The notes under the pieces were generated by a model, which had not been told where the DNA came from, did not search any database, and was given only the letters and a program-made list of their open reading frames with translations. The translations under genes were made by a program, and so were the position numbers. This document shows positions 43,407 to 52,507 of a stretch of 64,000 bases of DNA, in pieces (positions within the stretch are counted from its first letter, which is position 1; each line of letters starts with the position of its first letter). Source of the DNA: an uncultured Bacteroidales bacterium (GTDB taxonomy: Bacteria > Bacteroidota > Bacteroidia > Bacteroidales > UBA932); assembly GCA_910585445.1 (NCBI GenBank), contig CAJUEK010000001.1, positions 67,359 through 131,358 of the forward strand. Reading direction: 5' to 3'.

Positions 43407-46400
43407 TTAAAAGTCCAGTGTCACGCCAAATGAGAATGTCTTGTAGAAAGAATATGTGTCACCATTCTTGTCGCTGGCCACGGCAAGGAATTCCGGGTCG
43501 GCATATTTCGAGTGAAGCGGACTCGTGTACCAGAGATTCTCACCGCTGAAATATATCCTCAGATTGCTTATCCCGGCCTTTGCGAGAGCCTTTGCCGGAA
43601 CGGTATATCCGAAAGTCAGGTTTTTCAGGCGCAGATAGGCAAGATTCTGCAGATAGCGGTCATTGGTATAGTACAACGAGCCTGCATTAAGCGCAGAGTA
43701 CCCCCTGGCACGTGGGAAATACGCATCAGGATTAGTCTCAGACCAGACCTGCGACATGAAGTCCCGGCCGACAAACGTAGTGTAAGGCCTTGAATATGGT
43801 CCCCAGAACCGCTGGTTGTCAGAACCCGGATACCAGTCCTGATGACCGATTCCCTGAAAGAATACCGAAAAGTCGAAGCCGAAGAAACTGAATCCGGCAT
43901 TGAATCCATACAGGAATCTCGGCTGCGAGTTTCCAATCACTTCACGGTCTCCCGGGTCGTCAAGAGTGGAGCTTCCGAATGTGAGCACATTGTTCCCGTC
44001 AAGGTCAAGATACCTCATGTCTCCTCCGCGGACTCCCTTGCCATAATCTCCGACCGACTCATAATAGTCCTTGCAGACCTGTGACATGTCGATTTTTGCG
44101 GCATATGCGGCAGCCTCTTCATCATTTGCGAACAGGCCGCCTACACGGAATCCCCAGATTTCGCCGAGCTGCTTTCCGACATACGGCTCCGATATGATTC
44201 CGGACGGATTGTCCGCCTTTGTATATCGTGCCGTATAATCCGCCAGATTACCTCCGATGCTATAATCAAAGCGGTGTCCCCCTATCATGAACGAGTCTTT
44301 CCATCCTATCTGTATTTCCCATCCCCTGGTCCTTATGTCATTCGCATTCACCTTAGGCTCTGTGGCGCCATATATTGAAGGGAGCTGCTTGCCTATGGTA
44401 AGGATTCCCTTTGTGTCACGGATATACATGTCACCGGAAAAAGTCAGCCTGTCTTTCAGGAAGCCGAGGTCAAGGCCGATGTTTTTCGTAACGACAGTCT
44501 CCCAGGTTCCGGACGAGACAGGGTCATCCACTACAGCATGACCGGCAAGAGATTGTCCGTCAAAAGTATAGCTCATATTACCCTTGGTATCAACTGTCTG
44601 ATAATAATCATAATATCCGATATTCTGGTTTCCGAGAGAACCATAGGAAATCCTTATCTTGGCATTGTTCATTACCGGCTTGACCTGAGCCATGAAAGGC
44701 TCTTCAGACAGGCGCCATGCAGCCGAAACAGACGGGAAGAAGCCCCATCTATGCCCTTTCAGGAAGCGTGAGGAACCGTCATAACGCCCGTTAATCTCAA
44801 AAAGGTAACGTGATTTCCAATCATATGTGAAACGCCAGAACAGTCCCGCCAGGGCATACTCATCAACGCCTCCGGTCAATGTGCTGACTTCTCCCGTGGC
44901 AAGATTGAAATCTGAGAGTTCTTCTGAGATAAGGTCATTCCTCCTGACTGACAAGTCTTTATAGTGGCGCGCCTCATAATTGAATCCTGCCGTTCCGGTG
45001 AAATGGTGCGCATCTTTCCATGTGTTGTCATATGCGAGATAGGCATTCGCAACATAATTGTTCTGTTCATATACGGTATCGCTCAACCTGTCACGGAAAG
45101 CGCTCAAGGCTTCAGTGCTTATCTCACCGGGATACATCGAATATTCCACCGTAGCATCCCTGTATTCTTTCCTTATATAGCCGAATTTGTATGAGAAATC
45201 CGCGTTGAAGGAAAAATGCTTCGTGATGTCCGCCTTGAGATTCCATGACGAGGTAATTTCAGCAGTCCTCTGCCTGCCCCATTGCTTTCCTTTGAGAAGC
45301 ATAGCGCTGTATCCGTCCATGATATAGTGTGACGAGGAGTTCGTCAGGACCGTATGCGACACGGCTGTGCCGTCCGGATTCATAGGGACAAAGCTGGCAA
45401 GCGCATGCAAAGTGGCCTTCCTGTAATTGTTTCCATGATAGAAATAAGTCCCGTTAAAGAATTTGTTGTTCGAGGTCAGCCTTAGCCAAGGACGGATGCG
45501 GATGTCGATTTTTGCCCTGGCATTGAACGATTCATAATTGTCCGGTCCGACACGGAATATTCCCTCCTGGCGGTAATAGCGGCCGCTCACCATATATGAT
45601 ACATTCTTGGAGCCTCCCGTAACGCTTACATTATAGTCCTGGGTAGGGCGCGAGTCGTCAAACATATAGTTATACCAGTCAAAATTGGCCAGATACACGT
45701 AAGAAAGACGTCCGTTCCTCATCTCGGTCACGACCCACGGGCGCTCCGGGTTTTCAGTCTTGTCGTTCCTGCGTTCCCACAGTCTCTGATAATCATAGGA
45801 GGTATAGCTTGTATATGGGACTCCTCCTTTTGTGGACATGAAAAGGTCGGCGATATATGCGGAATAATATCCCCTCGTCTCATAGTCCGTGCTCGAGGTA
45901 TTGTCCGATATGGAGAACCTCGCGCTGGCGGACACTTTCGGAGCGGCATCGAATTTTCCGCCCTTGGTTGTCACGAGTATCACTCCGAACGCTCCCCTTG
46001 CTCCATAAATCGCGGCGGAGGAGGCATCCTTCAGCACTGATATCGACTCGATGTCATTGGAGTTGATTCTGTCAAGATATGTTTCCACGCCATCCACCAA
46101 TATAAGAGGAGAACCTCCGTTCGGAGATGTGTTTCCGCGTATGTTGAAATTCGCCCCGGCACCCGGACGGCCGGAACTTTGGGTCACATTCAGGTTAGGT
46201 ATCACGCCTTGAAGGGCCTGGCCAACACTTGCCACCGGCCTGTCTTTCAGGGTCTCCTCGGAAATGGCAGAAACAGCACCCGTAAGGTTGACCTTTTTCT
46301 GAACGCCGTATCCGACAACGACAGATTCTGAAAGCAGCTCTGAATCATCCCTAAGCACGATTTCGAACCAGGTACGTGTTCCGACAGGAACTGTTTCATC

Positions 46401-47009
46401 CACAAACCCTATGAATGAAAAAGTTGCCGCAGCAGAGCCTGAAGGGGCTTCCGGAAGAAGAAGGCTGAATCTGCCGTCAATTCCGGCATTGCTTCCGTAA
46501 AGGCGTCCTTTATACCTGACCGTCACAGACGCACCGGCAAGAGGCTCACCCGCGGAATCGGTAATGAGGCCGGCTATCTGATATCCGGTATGCGCCGATG
46601 CTCCGGACGAAGACAGTTCTTTTCCGCTCCTTGCATTTTCATCTTTGACAAGGATTATCTTCTTGTTTTCAAACCGGCATACGAATCCCGGCAAAATGTG
46701 TCTGACCACTGTTTCCACACTCTGGTTTTCTGCCGAGACAGACACAAGAGCTTTGGAATCGAAATCTGCATCATTGTAGAAAAAAGCCAGTTCCGTACTT
46801 TTCTCTATGCTTTTGAGCACCTCGCGGATTGTAACGTCCTGCATGTTCAAGGTGACCTTCGGGCCCTTGTCCTGAGCATGCAGCGGAACACTTCCGCCTC
46901 CCAGCATCCACATAAGAGCGATGCTGAGGAGAATGAATTTTCCTCCTTGCATATCGGTTATTTTAGTTGGTTTACAATCATTCATGCCCCAAGACGTCTT
47001 GCAGGGCAT
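43407..47009 (-). CDS. SusC/RagA-type TonB-dependent transporter with STN signalling domain
   Basis: 1200 residues: signal peptide (ILLSIALMWMLGGGSVPLHA), an STN domain (about 50-125: VTLNMQDVTIREVLKSIEKS), a carboxypeptidase-regulatory-like domain (about 145-225), plug (VVVGYGVQKKVNLTGAVSAI, IRGNTSPNGGSPLILVDGVE) and a 22-strand barrel ending SFYKTFSFGVTLDF. Imports its ligand with TonB energy. The STN domain signals to the FecR protein encoded 4 bp upstream, which then frees the ECF sigma factor. ATG 47009, 46985 or 46952 may be the start. Confidence 0.95.
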   Translation of the reverse strand: MPCKTSWGMNDCKPTKITDMQGGKFILLSIALMWMLGGGSVPLHAQDKGPKVTLNMQDVTIREVLKSIEKSTELAFFYNDADFDSKALVSVSAENQSVETVVRHILPGFVCRFENKKIILVKDENARSGKELSSSGASAHTGYQIAGLITDSAGEPLAGASVTVRYKGRLYGSNAGIDGRFSLLLPEAPSGSAAATFSFIGFVDETVPVGTRTWFEIVLRDDSELLSESVVVGYGVQKKVNLTGAVSAISEETLKDRPVASVGQALQGVIPNLNVTQSSGRPGAGANFNIRGNTSPNGGSPLILVDGVETYLDRINSNDIESISVLKDASSAAIYGARGAFGVILVTTKGGKFDAAPKVSASARFSISDNTSSTDYETRGYYSAYIADLFMSTKGGVPYTSYTSYDYQRLWERRNDKTENPERPWVVTEMRNGRLSYVYLANFDWYNYMFDDSRPTQDYNVSVTGGSKNVSYMVSGRYYRQEGIFRVGPDNYESFNARAKIDIRIRPWLRLTSNNKFFNGTYFYHGNNYRKATLHALASFVPMNPDGTAVSHTVLTNSSSHYIMDGYSAMLLKGKQWGRQRTAEITSSWNLKADITKHFSFNADFSYKFGYIRKEYRDATVEYSMYPGEISTEALSAFRDRLSDTVYEQNNYVANAYLAYDNTWKDAHHFTGTAGFNYEARHYKDLSVRRNDLISEELSDFNLATGEVSTLTGGVDEYALAGLFWRFTYDWKSRYLFEINGRYDGSSRFLKGHRWGFFPSVSAAWRLSEEPFMAQVKPVMNNAKIRISYGSLGNQNIGYYDYYQTVDTKGNMSYTFDGQSLAGHAVVDDPVSSGTWETVVTKNIGLDLGFLKDRLTFSGDMYIRDTKGILTIGKQLPSIYGATEPKVNANDIRTRGWEIQIGWKDSFMIGGHRFDYSIGGNLADYTARYTKADNPSGIISEPYVGKQLGEIWGFRVGGLFANDEEAAAYAAKIDMSQVCKDYYESVGDYGKGVRGGDMRYLDLDGNNVLTFGSSTLDDPGDREVIGNSQPRFLYGFNAGFSFFGFDFSVFFQGIGHQDWYPGSDNQRFWGPYSRPYTTFVGRDFMSQVWSETNPDAYFPRARGYSALNAGSLYYTNDRYLQNLAYLRLKNLTFGYTVPAKALAKAGISNLRIYFSGENLWYTSPLHSKYADPEFLAVASDKNGDTYSFYKTFSFGVTLDF

Positions 47010-47013
47010 GTAA

Positions 47014-47988
47014 TCAGTTGATTGACGGTGTTATTGTTATATGGCCATTTTTGTCTGAATTGCAGGTAACCTTGGCAAGATGCCCTATGGCATCAAGTAT
47101 TTCAGAGAGAGGTTCCTGACGGACAGTGAACGAAAGTTTTGTTCCGGACGCAAAGGCTGCATCCGAGCAGGATATGTCAGCATTGTACCAGTGGCAAAGC
47201 GTCTCACATATGTCATAAAGCGATGTACCGCTGAATACAAGCTTATCCCCTATCCATGAGGTATGGTTGGAAGATTTTATCTGACTGCGCGAATATGTTG
47301 AAGCGGCCTTGTCGTATGTGATGGACTGTTCCGGCTTAAGGAGCACGCCCTTGGAAAGCCCCGGACCCTGCGCCATGATAGACCCTTCCTGAAGATATGC
47401 GGACACTTTTTCCGGTCCATATGCCGTGACCGTAAATTCCGTGCCCAGCACCGTTATGTCCATGTCATATGCCTCAACGACAAAAGGATGCGACTCATTT
47501 TTGCTTACATCGAAGAAACCTTCTCCCTCAAGACGGACTTTTCTTGTCCTTCCGTCCAGATTACCGGAATAATAAAGGCGGCTGCCCCTGTTGAGCCATA
47601 CACTCGAGCCGTCAGGAAGAATGAAATGCCCTTTTGCGCTGTCGGAAGAAGCAAGGCAGGTTTCCGTAACATTTCCTGTCGCAAACTGGACAACTGAGAT
47701 GACAGCAAACACAACGGCTGCAGCTGATGTAAGCCAAAGAAGCCTGCGCCTGACACGGCCCGGACGCATCTTTTCTTTTCCCAAGGCATCAGCCAGAACG
47801 TCCTCGGCAGCCGGCAGGCATGACAAATCCGTTTCAGGAATGCAGTTCCAGATGTCCTCAAGGGCCTCATGCTTTTCCTGCCAGTCCTCCTGGTCCGTCA
47901 TCCATGTCTCAAAACTGCCTTTTACAGGCTCCGGGACGTCATTTTTAAGATATACATCCATTATTTCCCTTATTGTCTTCCGTGTCAT
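47014..47988 (-). CDS. FecR-type anti-sigma factor
   Basis: 324 residues. A cytoplasmic N-terminal part binds the sigma factor (about 1-80), a single membrane helix follows (LLWLTSAAAVVFAVISVVQF, about 84-104), then the periplasmic FecR domain (KGHFILPDGSSVWLNRGSRL, GEGFFDVSKNESHPFVVEAY) and a C-terminal DUF4974-like/STN-like domain (LSFTVRQEPLSEILDAIGHL). Lies between the sigma factor gene (83-bp gap) and susC (4-bp gap), the classic trans-envelope signalling order. Confidence 0.95.
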   Translation of the reverse strand: MTRKTIREIMDVYLKNDVPEPVKGSFETWMTDQEDWQEKHEALEDIWNCIPETDLSCLPAAEDVLADALGKEKMRPGRVRRRLLWLTSAAAVVFAVISVVQFATGNVTETCLASSDSAKGHFILPDGSSVWLNRGSRLYYSGNLDGRTRKVRLEGEGFFDVSKNESHPFVVEAYDMDITVLGTEFTVTAYGPEKVSAYLQEGSIMAQGPGLSKGVLLKPEQSITYDKAASTYSRSQIKSSNHTSWIGDKLVFSGTSLYDICETLCHWYNADISCSDAAFASGTKLSFTVRQEPLSEILDAIGHLAKVTCNSDKNGHITITPSIN

Positions 47989-48071
47989 TATGATGCTCGT
48001 TTTAATAGATGACGGATAAAGTCCTGATTACGCACAAGCGGTATATAAAATTTTCGGACAGCATGTCATGC

Positions 48072-48620
48072 TCAGACGCGGGCCAAGACTGCCCTTATGT
48101 CGGCAAGGGCATTGGTGACATGATTCTCTACGGTACGGATGCTTATTCCGAGCATTTCCGCTATCTCACTGTTCGGCAAGCCTTTATATCGGCTCATGGA
48201 AAAGACCTTGCGCCTCTGTTCCGGCATAGCCTCAACGGCAGACCATATAAGAAGCTGCAAGTCATGCAGGTTTACCTTTTCATCTACATATGACCGGAAT
48301 TCCTCCTGGCACATGAGCTGGCGTGCCACATATTTCCGGTTTATGGCATTGCTCTCATACAGGTCAAGGACAGCATTCTTGGACATCCTGAACAGGTACG
48401 ATGAAAATGAGTCCACTTTTGATATGACCTCCCTGCGGCACCAGACTTTCACAAAGATGTCGTGGACCAGGTCTTTTGCGGCATCTTCATCCTTTGTCAT
48501 GGAACGTATGAACGAAAAACATTTTCCCGCATATTTCTTATACAATGCGGCAAATGCATTCCTGTCACGCCCTTGTATGACAAGGGCTTCCAACAATTCT
48601 TTTTCGTTCTTTTCCATCAT
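48072..48620 (-). CDS. ECF RNA polymerase sigma factor (SusC/FecR-linked)
   Basis: About 182 residues from ATG 48620 (MMEKNEKELLEALVIQGRDR); the frame is open to an ATG at 48662. Region 2 (AFAALYKKYAGKCFSFIRSM, KDLVHDIFVKVWCRREV) and region 4 (AMPEQRRKVFSMSRYKGLPN SEIAEMLGISIRTVENHV, split here) are clear. Directs transcription of the susC operon when FecR releases it. A repeat-associated promoter sits upstream at 48709-48741. Confidence 0.94.
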   Translation of the reverse strand: MMEKNEKELLEALVIQGRDRNAFAALYKKYAGKCFSFIRSMTKDEDAAKDLVHDIFVKVWCRREVISKVDSFSSYLFRMSKNAVLDLYESNAINRKYVARQLMCQEEFRSYVDEKVNLHDLQLLIWSAVEAMPEQRRKVFSMSRYKGLPNSEIAEMLGISIRTVENHVTNALADIRAVLARV

Positions 48621-48708
48621 GTCAGATTTTGGCAAATATCCGGCGTCAGGCATCGGCCCCATTTCAATCCATGCCGGAATTCAAATGTCAATTATGTGTA
48701 CTCCGGCA

Positions 48709-48796
48709 CAAACCTTAGCCAAAGTCGAGAGCAGAAACAAAGCTTGCTTTGATTATGCCGAGACCAAGTGTATATATGGCCGTCAGGACAAAGATA
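48709..48796 (+). promoter_or_regulatory. Interspersed promoter-proximal repeat, copy 1 (upstream of the ECF sigma gene)
   Basis: The core AAGTCGAGAGCAGAAACAAA (48722-48741) continues through GCTTGCTTTGATTATGCC and GAGACCAAGTGTATATATGG. It matches copy 2 at 57347 over about 70 bases. For the minus-strand sigma gene, TTTG (48741-48738), a 20-bp spacer and TAAGGTTTG (48717-48709, one base long) form a promoter partly inside the repeat; a second TAnnTTTG box (TATCTTTG, 48796-48789) marks the far end. Nothing else is recognised in 48663-48983. Confidence 0.65.
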
Positions 48797-48983
48797 TGAA
48801 AACAAACAACATCTCAAACCTTTATGAAACAATATTTTACAAATTTTTAAATAATTGCCGGAAAGTCAATTTTCCGTTGTGTGTCACATCTTGGTTACCC
48901 GTCTATATTGGCAGATGATGTATGTCATGGGACGTACAGACCAGTCATTTATCCGGAATTATTAACCACACAAACAAATCACG

Positions 48984-51044
48984 ATGAAACGTACCATCAC
49001 AATCTCGGCGGCACTTCTTGCTCTCGGAGCCTCTCTTTGCGGCCAGGAAATCACACAGGAACATAAGGAAAGAGCACGCATGCTTGTCAGCCAAATGACT
49101 CTTGAGGAAAAAATAAACTATGTGGGAGGCTATCGGGACGGTTTCCACATAATGCCGGTGGAACGGCTCGGGATTCCGGAAATCAGAATGGCAGACGGCC
49201 CGCAAGGCGTTCGCAACAATACCAAGAGCACATTGTTCGCCTGCGGAGCGGCTGCGGCTGCCACATGGAATCCGGAAACGGTGTATGAGATGGGAACGGC
49301 TCTCGGCCAGGATTCACGGGCACGCGGAGTGCATATTCTTCTCGGTCCCGGACTGAACATATACCGGAGCCCTCTATGCGGAAGGAATTTCGAATATATG
49401 GGTGAAGACCCGTATCTCGCCTCAACCATGGCTGTAAGCTATATAAAAGGTGTACAGTCCCAGGGAGTCATGGCGACGGCCAAGCATTTTGCGCTGAACA
49501 ATCAGGAATATGACCGTCACCATGTAAGTTCGGATGCCGACGAAAGGACCATGCATGAAATTTATTTCCCGGCATTCAAAGCTGCTGTGGAAGAAGCGCA
49601 TGTCGGTTCTGTGATGACGAGCTACAATCTTGTGAACAATGTGCATGCTGCGGAAAATCCATACCTTATAAGGGAAGTCCTGAAGGGGAAATGGGGATTT
49701 GACGGCTTCGTGATGTCAGACTGGACTTCAACATATACGGCATTGGGATGTGTCAAGGGAGGCCTGGACCTTGAGATGCCGCGTGCATTCCTTATGAACA
49801 TGGATGAAATAAGGCCGCTTATGGAGTCCGGCGCAATAAGCGAAAGGGAAATAGATGAAAAGGTGCAGAACATACTGCAGAGCCTGATTGCATTCGGTTT
49901 CCTTGACAGGGAGCAGAAAGATGCGAGCATCCCGGAAGATAACCCGTATTCAAGGGAAGTAGCATACAGGATGGCATGCGAATCGCCTGTGCTTTTAAAA
50001 AACAACGGTATCCTGCCTCTTAAGGCCGGAAAGAAAAACAGCATTGCAGTGCTCGGTCCGAATGCGGACAGGATTCCTTGCGGAGGAGGCAGCGGAAAAG
50101 TTGACCCGATATATTCAATTTCACTTGCGGAGGGACTGAAGCAGCTTGGAAAGCAATATCATATATGTCATCTCAGCGCATCTGACGGCCAGGGTTATGA
50201 TTCGGCAGAAAACATTTCCGTTTTGAAGAGCGCAGGAACAGTCATCGTGTCCGTCGGATTTGACACGGAGACGGAAAAAGAAAACAGCGACAGGACATTT
50301 TCGCTTCCGCAGGGGCAGGATGAGCTTATCGAATTTGCGCTTGAGCATAACAAGAATGTCGTGGTAGTAGTTTATGCCGGAGGCAGTTTTGACATGTCGC
50401 GCTGGCATGACAGGGTGTCGGCCATTCTTTTGGGATGGTATCCGGGACAGGAAGGGGGACTGGCGATATCACATATTCTCGCAGGTACGGTGTCTCCGTC
50501 CGGCAGGCTTCCGATATCAATTGAAAGGCATCTTGAGGACAACCCTACAGCCGGAAGCTATTATCCGTCTGAGCCGAAGACCAAGCGCGGGTCAACAAAC
50601 AGGTCAGTGACATATTCGGAAGGAGTTTTCATGGGATACCGTGGATATGACAGGACCGGAGTGAAGCCTCTCTATCCGTTCGGGCATGGACTGACATATT
50701 CACATTTCACATATTCTGGACTTGAAGTGACGCCGTCCGGAGACGGATTCGATGTGTCGTTCACATTATGCAATGACGGGAAACATGACGCGGCAGAAAC
50801 AGCGCAAGTATATATCGGGGCAGCCAGTCCTTGTGTCCCGCGTCCCGTAAAGGCACTCAAAGGGTTCAGCAAGACTTTCGTCAAAAAAGGTGAAAGCGCC
50901 AGGGTGACAATACACCTGGACAGGGAGGATTTTGCATACTATGACACCATCATCAAAGATTTCACCGCTGACCCAGGCATATACACAATCATGGTCGGCG
51001 CATCCGCCAAAGACATCAGGCTTTCTTCTGAAATCAAGTTGTAG
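48984..51044 (+). CDS. GH3 beta-glucosidase (periplasmic)
   Basis: 686 residues with a cleavable signal peptide (ITISAALLALGASLCGQ). The GH3 barrel contains KHFALNNQE (168-176) and the nucleophile in GFVMSDWTS (Asp246); the second domain (VLLKNNGILPLKAGKKNSIA onward) and a C-terminal fibronectin-like domain (FDVSFTLCNDGKHDAAETAQ) complete the three-domain layout. No PA14 insert. It would release glucose from short beta-glucosides or gluco-oligosaccharides. Transcribed alone, away from the ECF unit and ahead of the HATPase/STAS pair. Confidence 0.93.
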   Translation: MKRTITISAALLALGASLCGQEITQEHKERARMLVSQMTLEEKINYVGGYRDGFHIMPVERLGIPEIRMADGPQGVRNNTKSTLFACGAAAAATWNPETVYEMGTALGQDSRARGVHILLGPGLNIYRSPLCGRNFEYMGEDPYLASTMAVSYIKGVQSQGVMATAKHFALNNQEYDRHHVSSDADERTMHEIYFPAFKAAVEEAHVGSVMTSYNLVNNVHAAENPYLIREVLKGKWGFDGFVMSDWTSTYTALGCVKGGLDLEMPRAFLMNMDEIRPLMESGAISEREIDEKVQNILQSLIAFGFLDREQKDASIPEDNPYSREVAYRMACESPVLLKNNGILPLKAGKKNSIAVLGPNADRIPCGGGSGKVDPIYSISLAEGLKQLGKQYHICHLSASDGQGYDSAENISVLKSAGTVIVSVGFDTETEKENSDRTFSLPQGQDELIEFALEHNKNVVVVVYAGGSFDMSRWHDRVSAILLGWYPGQEGGLAISHILAGTVSPSGRLPISIERHLEDNPTAGSYYPSEPKTKRGSTNRSVTYSEGVFMGYRGYDRTGVKPLYPFGHGLTYSHFTYSGLEVTPSGDGFDVSFTLCNDGKHDAAETAQVYIGAASPCVPRPVKALKGFSKTFVKKGESARVTIHLDREDFAYYDTIIKDFTADPGIYTIMVGASAKDIRLSSEIKL

Positions 51045-51162
51045 GAATCTGCGGCCTGGCTTGTCATATGTCATGATTGGAATACTATTTGCCGGAAATC
51101 AATCAAATTCACTTTTTTATTGATATTTTTGAAGTTAATCAGGAAATATTTATTTTTGAAGT

Positions 51163-52050
51163 ATGATTATAAATGACAACATAAATGTTAAGGATGACCG
51201 TTTGATAAACGGCCTCGTTCCTACTATAAGCATCATGTCCCAAATAGAATATTCTACGGACAAAGATGTTGTCATTGATTTTTCCAATACGAGATTCATT
51301 TCTCCTGTATTTGCATTATCCATGTTGGTGTATGTATCAAATAATGACAGAAATATACGCTTTGCCAACATGAATGATTATATGAAGGCAATTCATCTGG
51401 ATAATGTGATAAAGCCGGACGAAGGAAGGAGAAGCGAGTTTGTTGCCATTATGGAAAGGTATTCCCAAAAGACATACATACCTGTCATCAGTTTTCCTGC
51501 ACAGAAGAACAATGATGATAAAGAAGATATTCTGAGTGTAGTTGAGAACCTTATAATCAGACAACTTAGCATTCAAAGCAATGTTGCAAGCGGTGTGAAG
51601 TATTTGATAAGCGAGACAATCGACAACATCACCGAACATTCCGAATCTGACAGGGGATTCATTTGTGCGCAAGCATATCAGAAAAAAGGTTATTTGGATT
51701 TATGTATTGCAGATAGAGGAGTGACACTACTTGGCAGTTATACGAAACTTGATGACAATGAAATAGCCAGTGACCTCGAAGCGATAAAAGCTGCGAACCG
51801 TGGAATATCAAGCAAGAATCTGCCTGATGCCGAAAATCGGGGATATGGAATCTATACATCGAAAAAAATGTTGATAGATGGTCTTGGGGGCCAGTATATG
51901 ATGATGTCAGGCAGTACCGGATATATGAAGAGCCGGAAAATCGACGAGTTCTTCACATTACCTCGAGGTTTGCGGTGGAGCGGAACAATCATCGCTCTAA
52001 GAATACCTTACCAGGCTCCTCTTTTTAATTATATTAACTACATTGAATAG
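51163..52050 (+). CDS. HATPase (GHKL) protein with N-terminal STAS-like region
   Basis: 295 residues, no signal peptide. The first 90 residues resemble a STAS-type beta-alpha fold (VVIDFSNTRFISPVFALSML). A GHKL ATPase domain follows, with N-box LISETIDNITEHSES, a G1-like LDLCIADRGVTLLGSY and a G2-like ENRGYGIYTSKKML. No kinase phospho-acceptor domain is seen, so a SpoIIAB-like regulator is more likely than a sensor kinase. A TATTTTTG box lies at 51124. A+T-richer than its neighbours. It starts 6 bp ahead of a STAS-like gene, and the two form a module of unknown role. Confidence 0.8.
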   Translation: MIINDNINVKDDRLINGLVPTISIMSQIEYSTDKDVVIDFSNTRFISPVFALSMLVYVSNNDRNIRFANMNDYMKAIHLDNVIKPDEGRRSEFVAIMERYSQKTYIPVISFPAQKNNDDKEDILSVVENLIIRQLSIQSNVASGVKYLISETIDNITEHSESDRGFICAQAYQKKGYLDLCIADRGVTLLGSYTKLDDNEIASDLEAIKAANRGISSKNLPDAENRGYGIYTSKKMLIDGLGGQYMMMSGSTGYMKSRKIDEFFTLPRGLRWSGTIIALRIPYQAPLFNYINYIE

Positions 52051-52056
52051 ACAATT

Positions 52057-52413
52057 ATGACAACAATTGATATTACACGTATTTTATCACAAGATCTGAA
52101 ATCAAGGTCACGTGCCAATGATTTGCTGCTGTTCATTAAAAACAGCAATGAGTCTGAGGTTACAATTGATTTCCGGAATGTAATGTTCGCTACAAGGAGT
52201 TTTATTGATGAGTTTTATAACCTGTTTATAAAAGACACGGCAGAACTTCCTTGTAAAGTGAGCATAACAAATGTACCGGAAGACATTCAAGCTATGCTGG
52301 ACTCCGTAAGCAAGACTCAAACAAAGGTAAAGACAATCCCGCCGACATCTGAAGTTGTAAATTTCACCACAGTTGATGAAATGCTGAGATACTTGAAAAC
52401 AGTGGCTTTTTAG
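52057..52413 (+). CDS. STAS-like protein (DUF4325-like)
   Basis: 118 residues: DITRILSQDLKSRSRANDLL, then the STAS-like core VTIDFRNVMFATRSFIDEFY and a C-terminal beta-alpha part. The conserved serine of SpoIIAA-type anti-anti-sigma factors would fall near TRSFIDEF. Paired with the HATPase gene 6 bp upstream, it recalls partner-switching modules in which a GHKL kinase phosphorylates a STAS protein. The output is unknown. A hairpin terminator follows. Confidence 0.75.
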   Translation: MTTIDITRILSQDLKSRSRANDLLLFIKNSNESEVTIDFRNVMFATRSFIDEFYNLFIKDTAELPCKVSITNVPEDIQAMLDSVSKTQTKVKTIPPTSEVVNFTTVDEMLRYLKTVAF

Positions 52414-52456
52414 GAATTGGAATCAATTCCATTCTAACAATATAGGAATAATTACT

Positions 52457-52501
52457 CGTGCCAGGTGCTCCGAATTGTCGGGCATCTGGCACGAGTGTTT
52501 T
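52457..52501 (+). terminator. 41-bp hairpin element B2, acting as terminator of the STAS pair
   Basis: ACTCGTGCCAG (52454-52464) pairs perfectly with CTGGCACGAGT (52486-52496), inner TGC/GCA adds pairs, and GTTTTT follows, so it can terminate the plus-strand transcript. The same 41 bases recur as B1 at 38322. It lies 11 bp before the convergent GH36 stop. Confidence 0.75.
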
Positions 52502-52507
52502 TATTGA

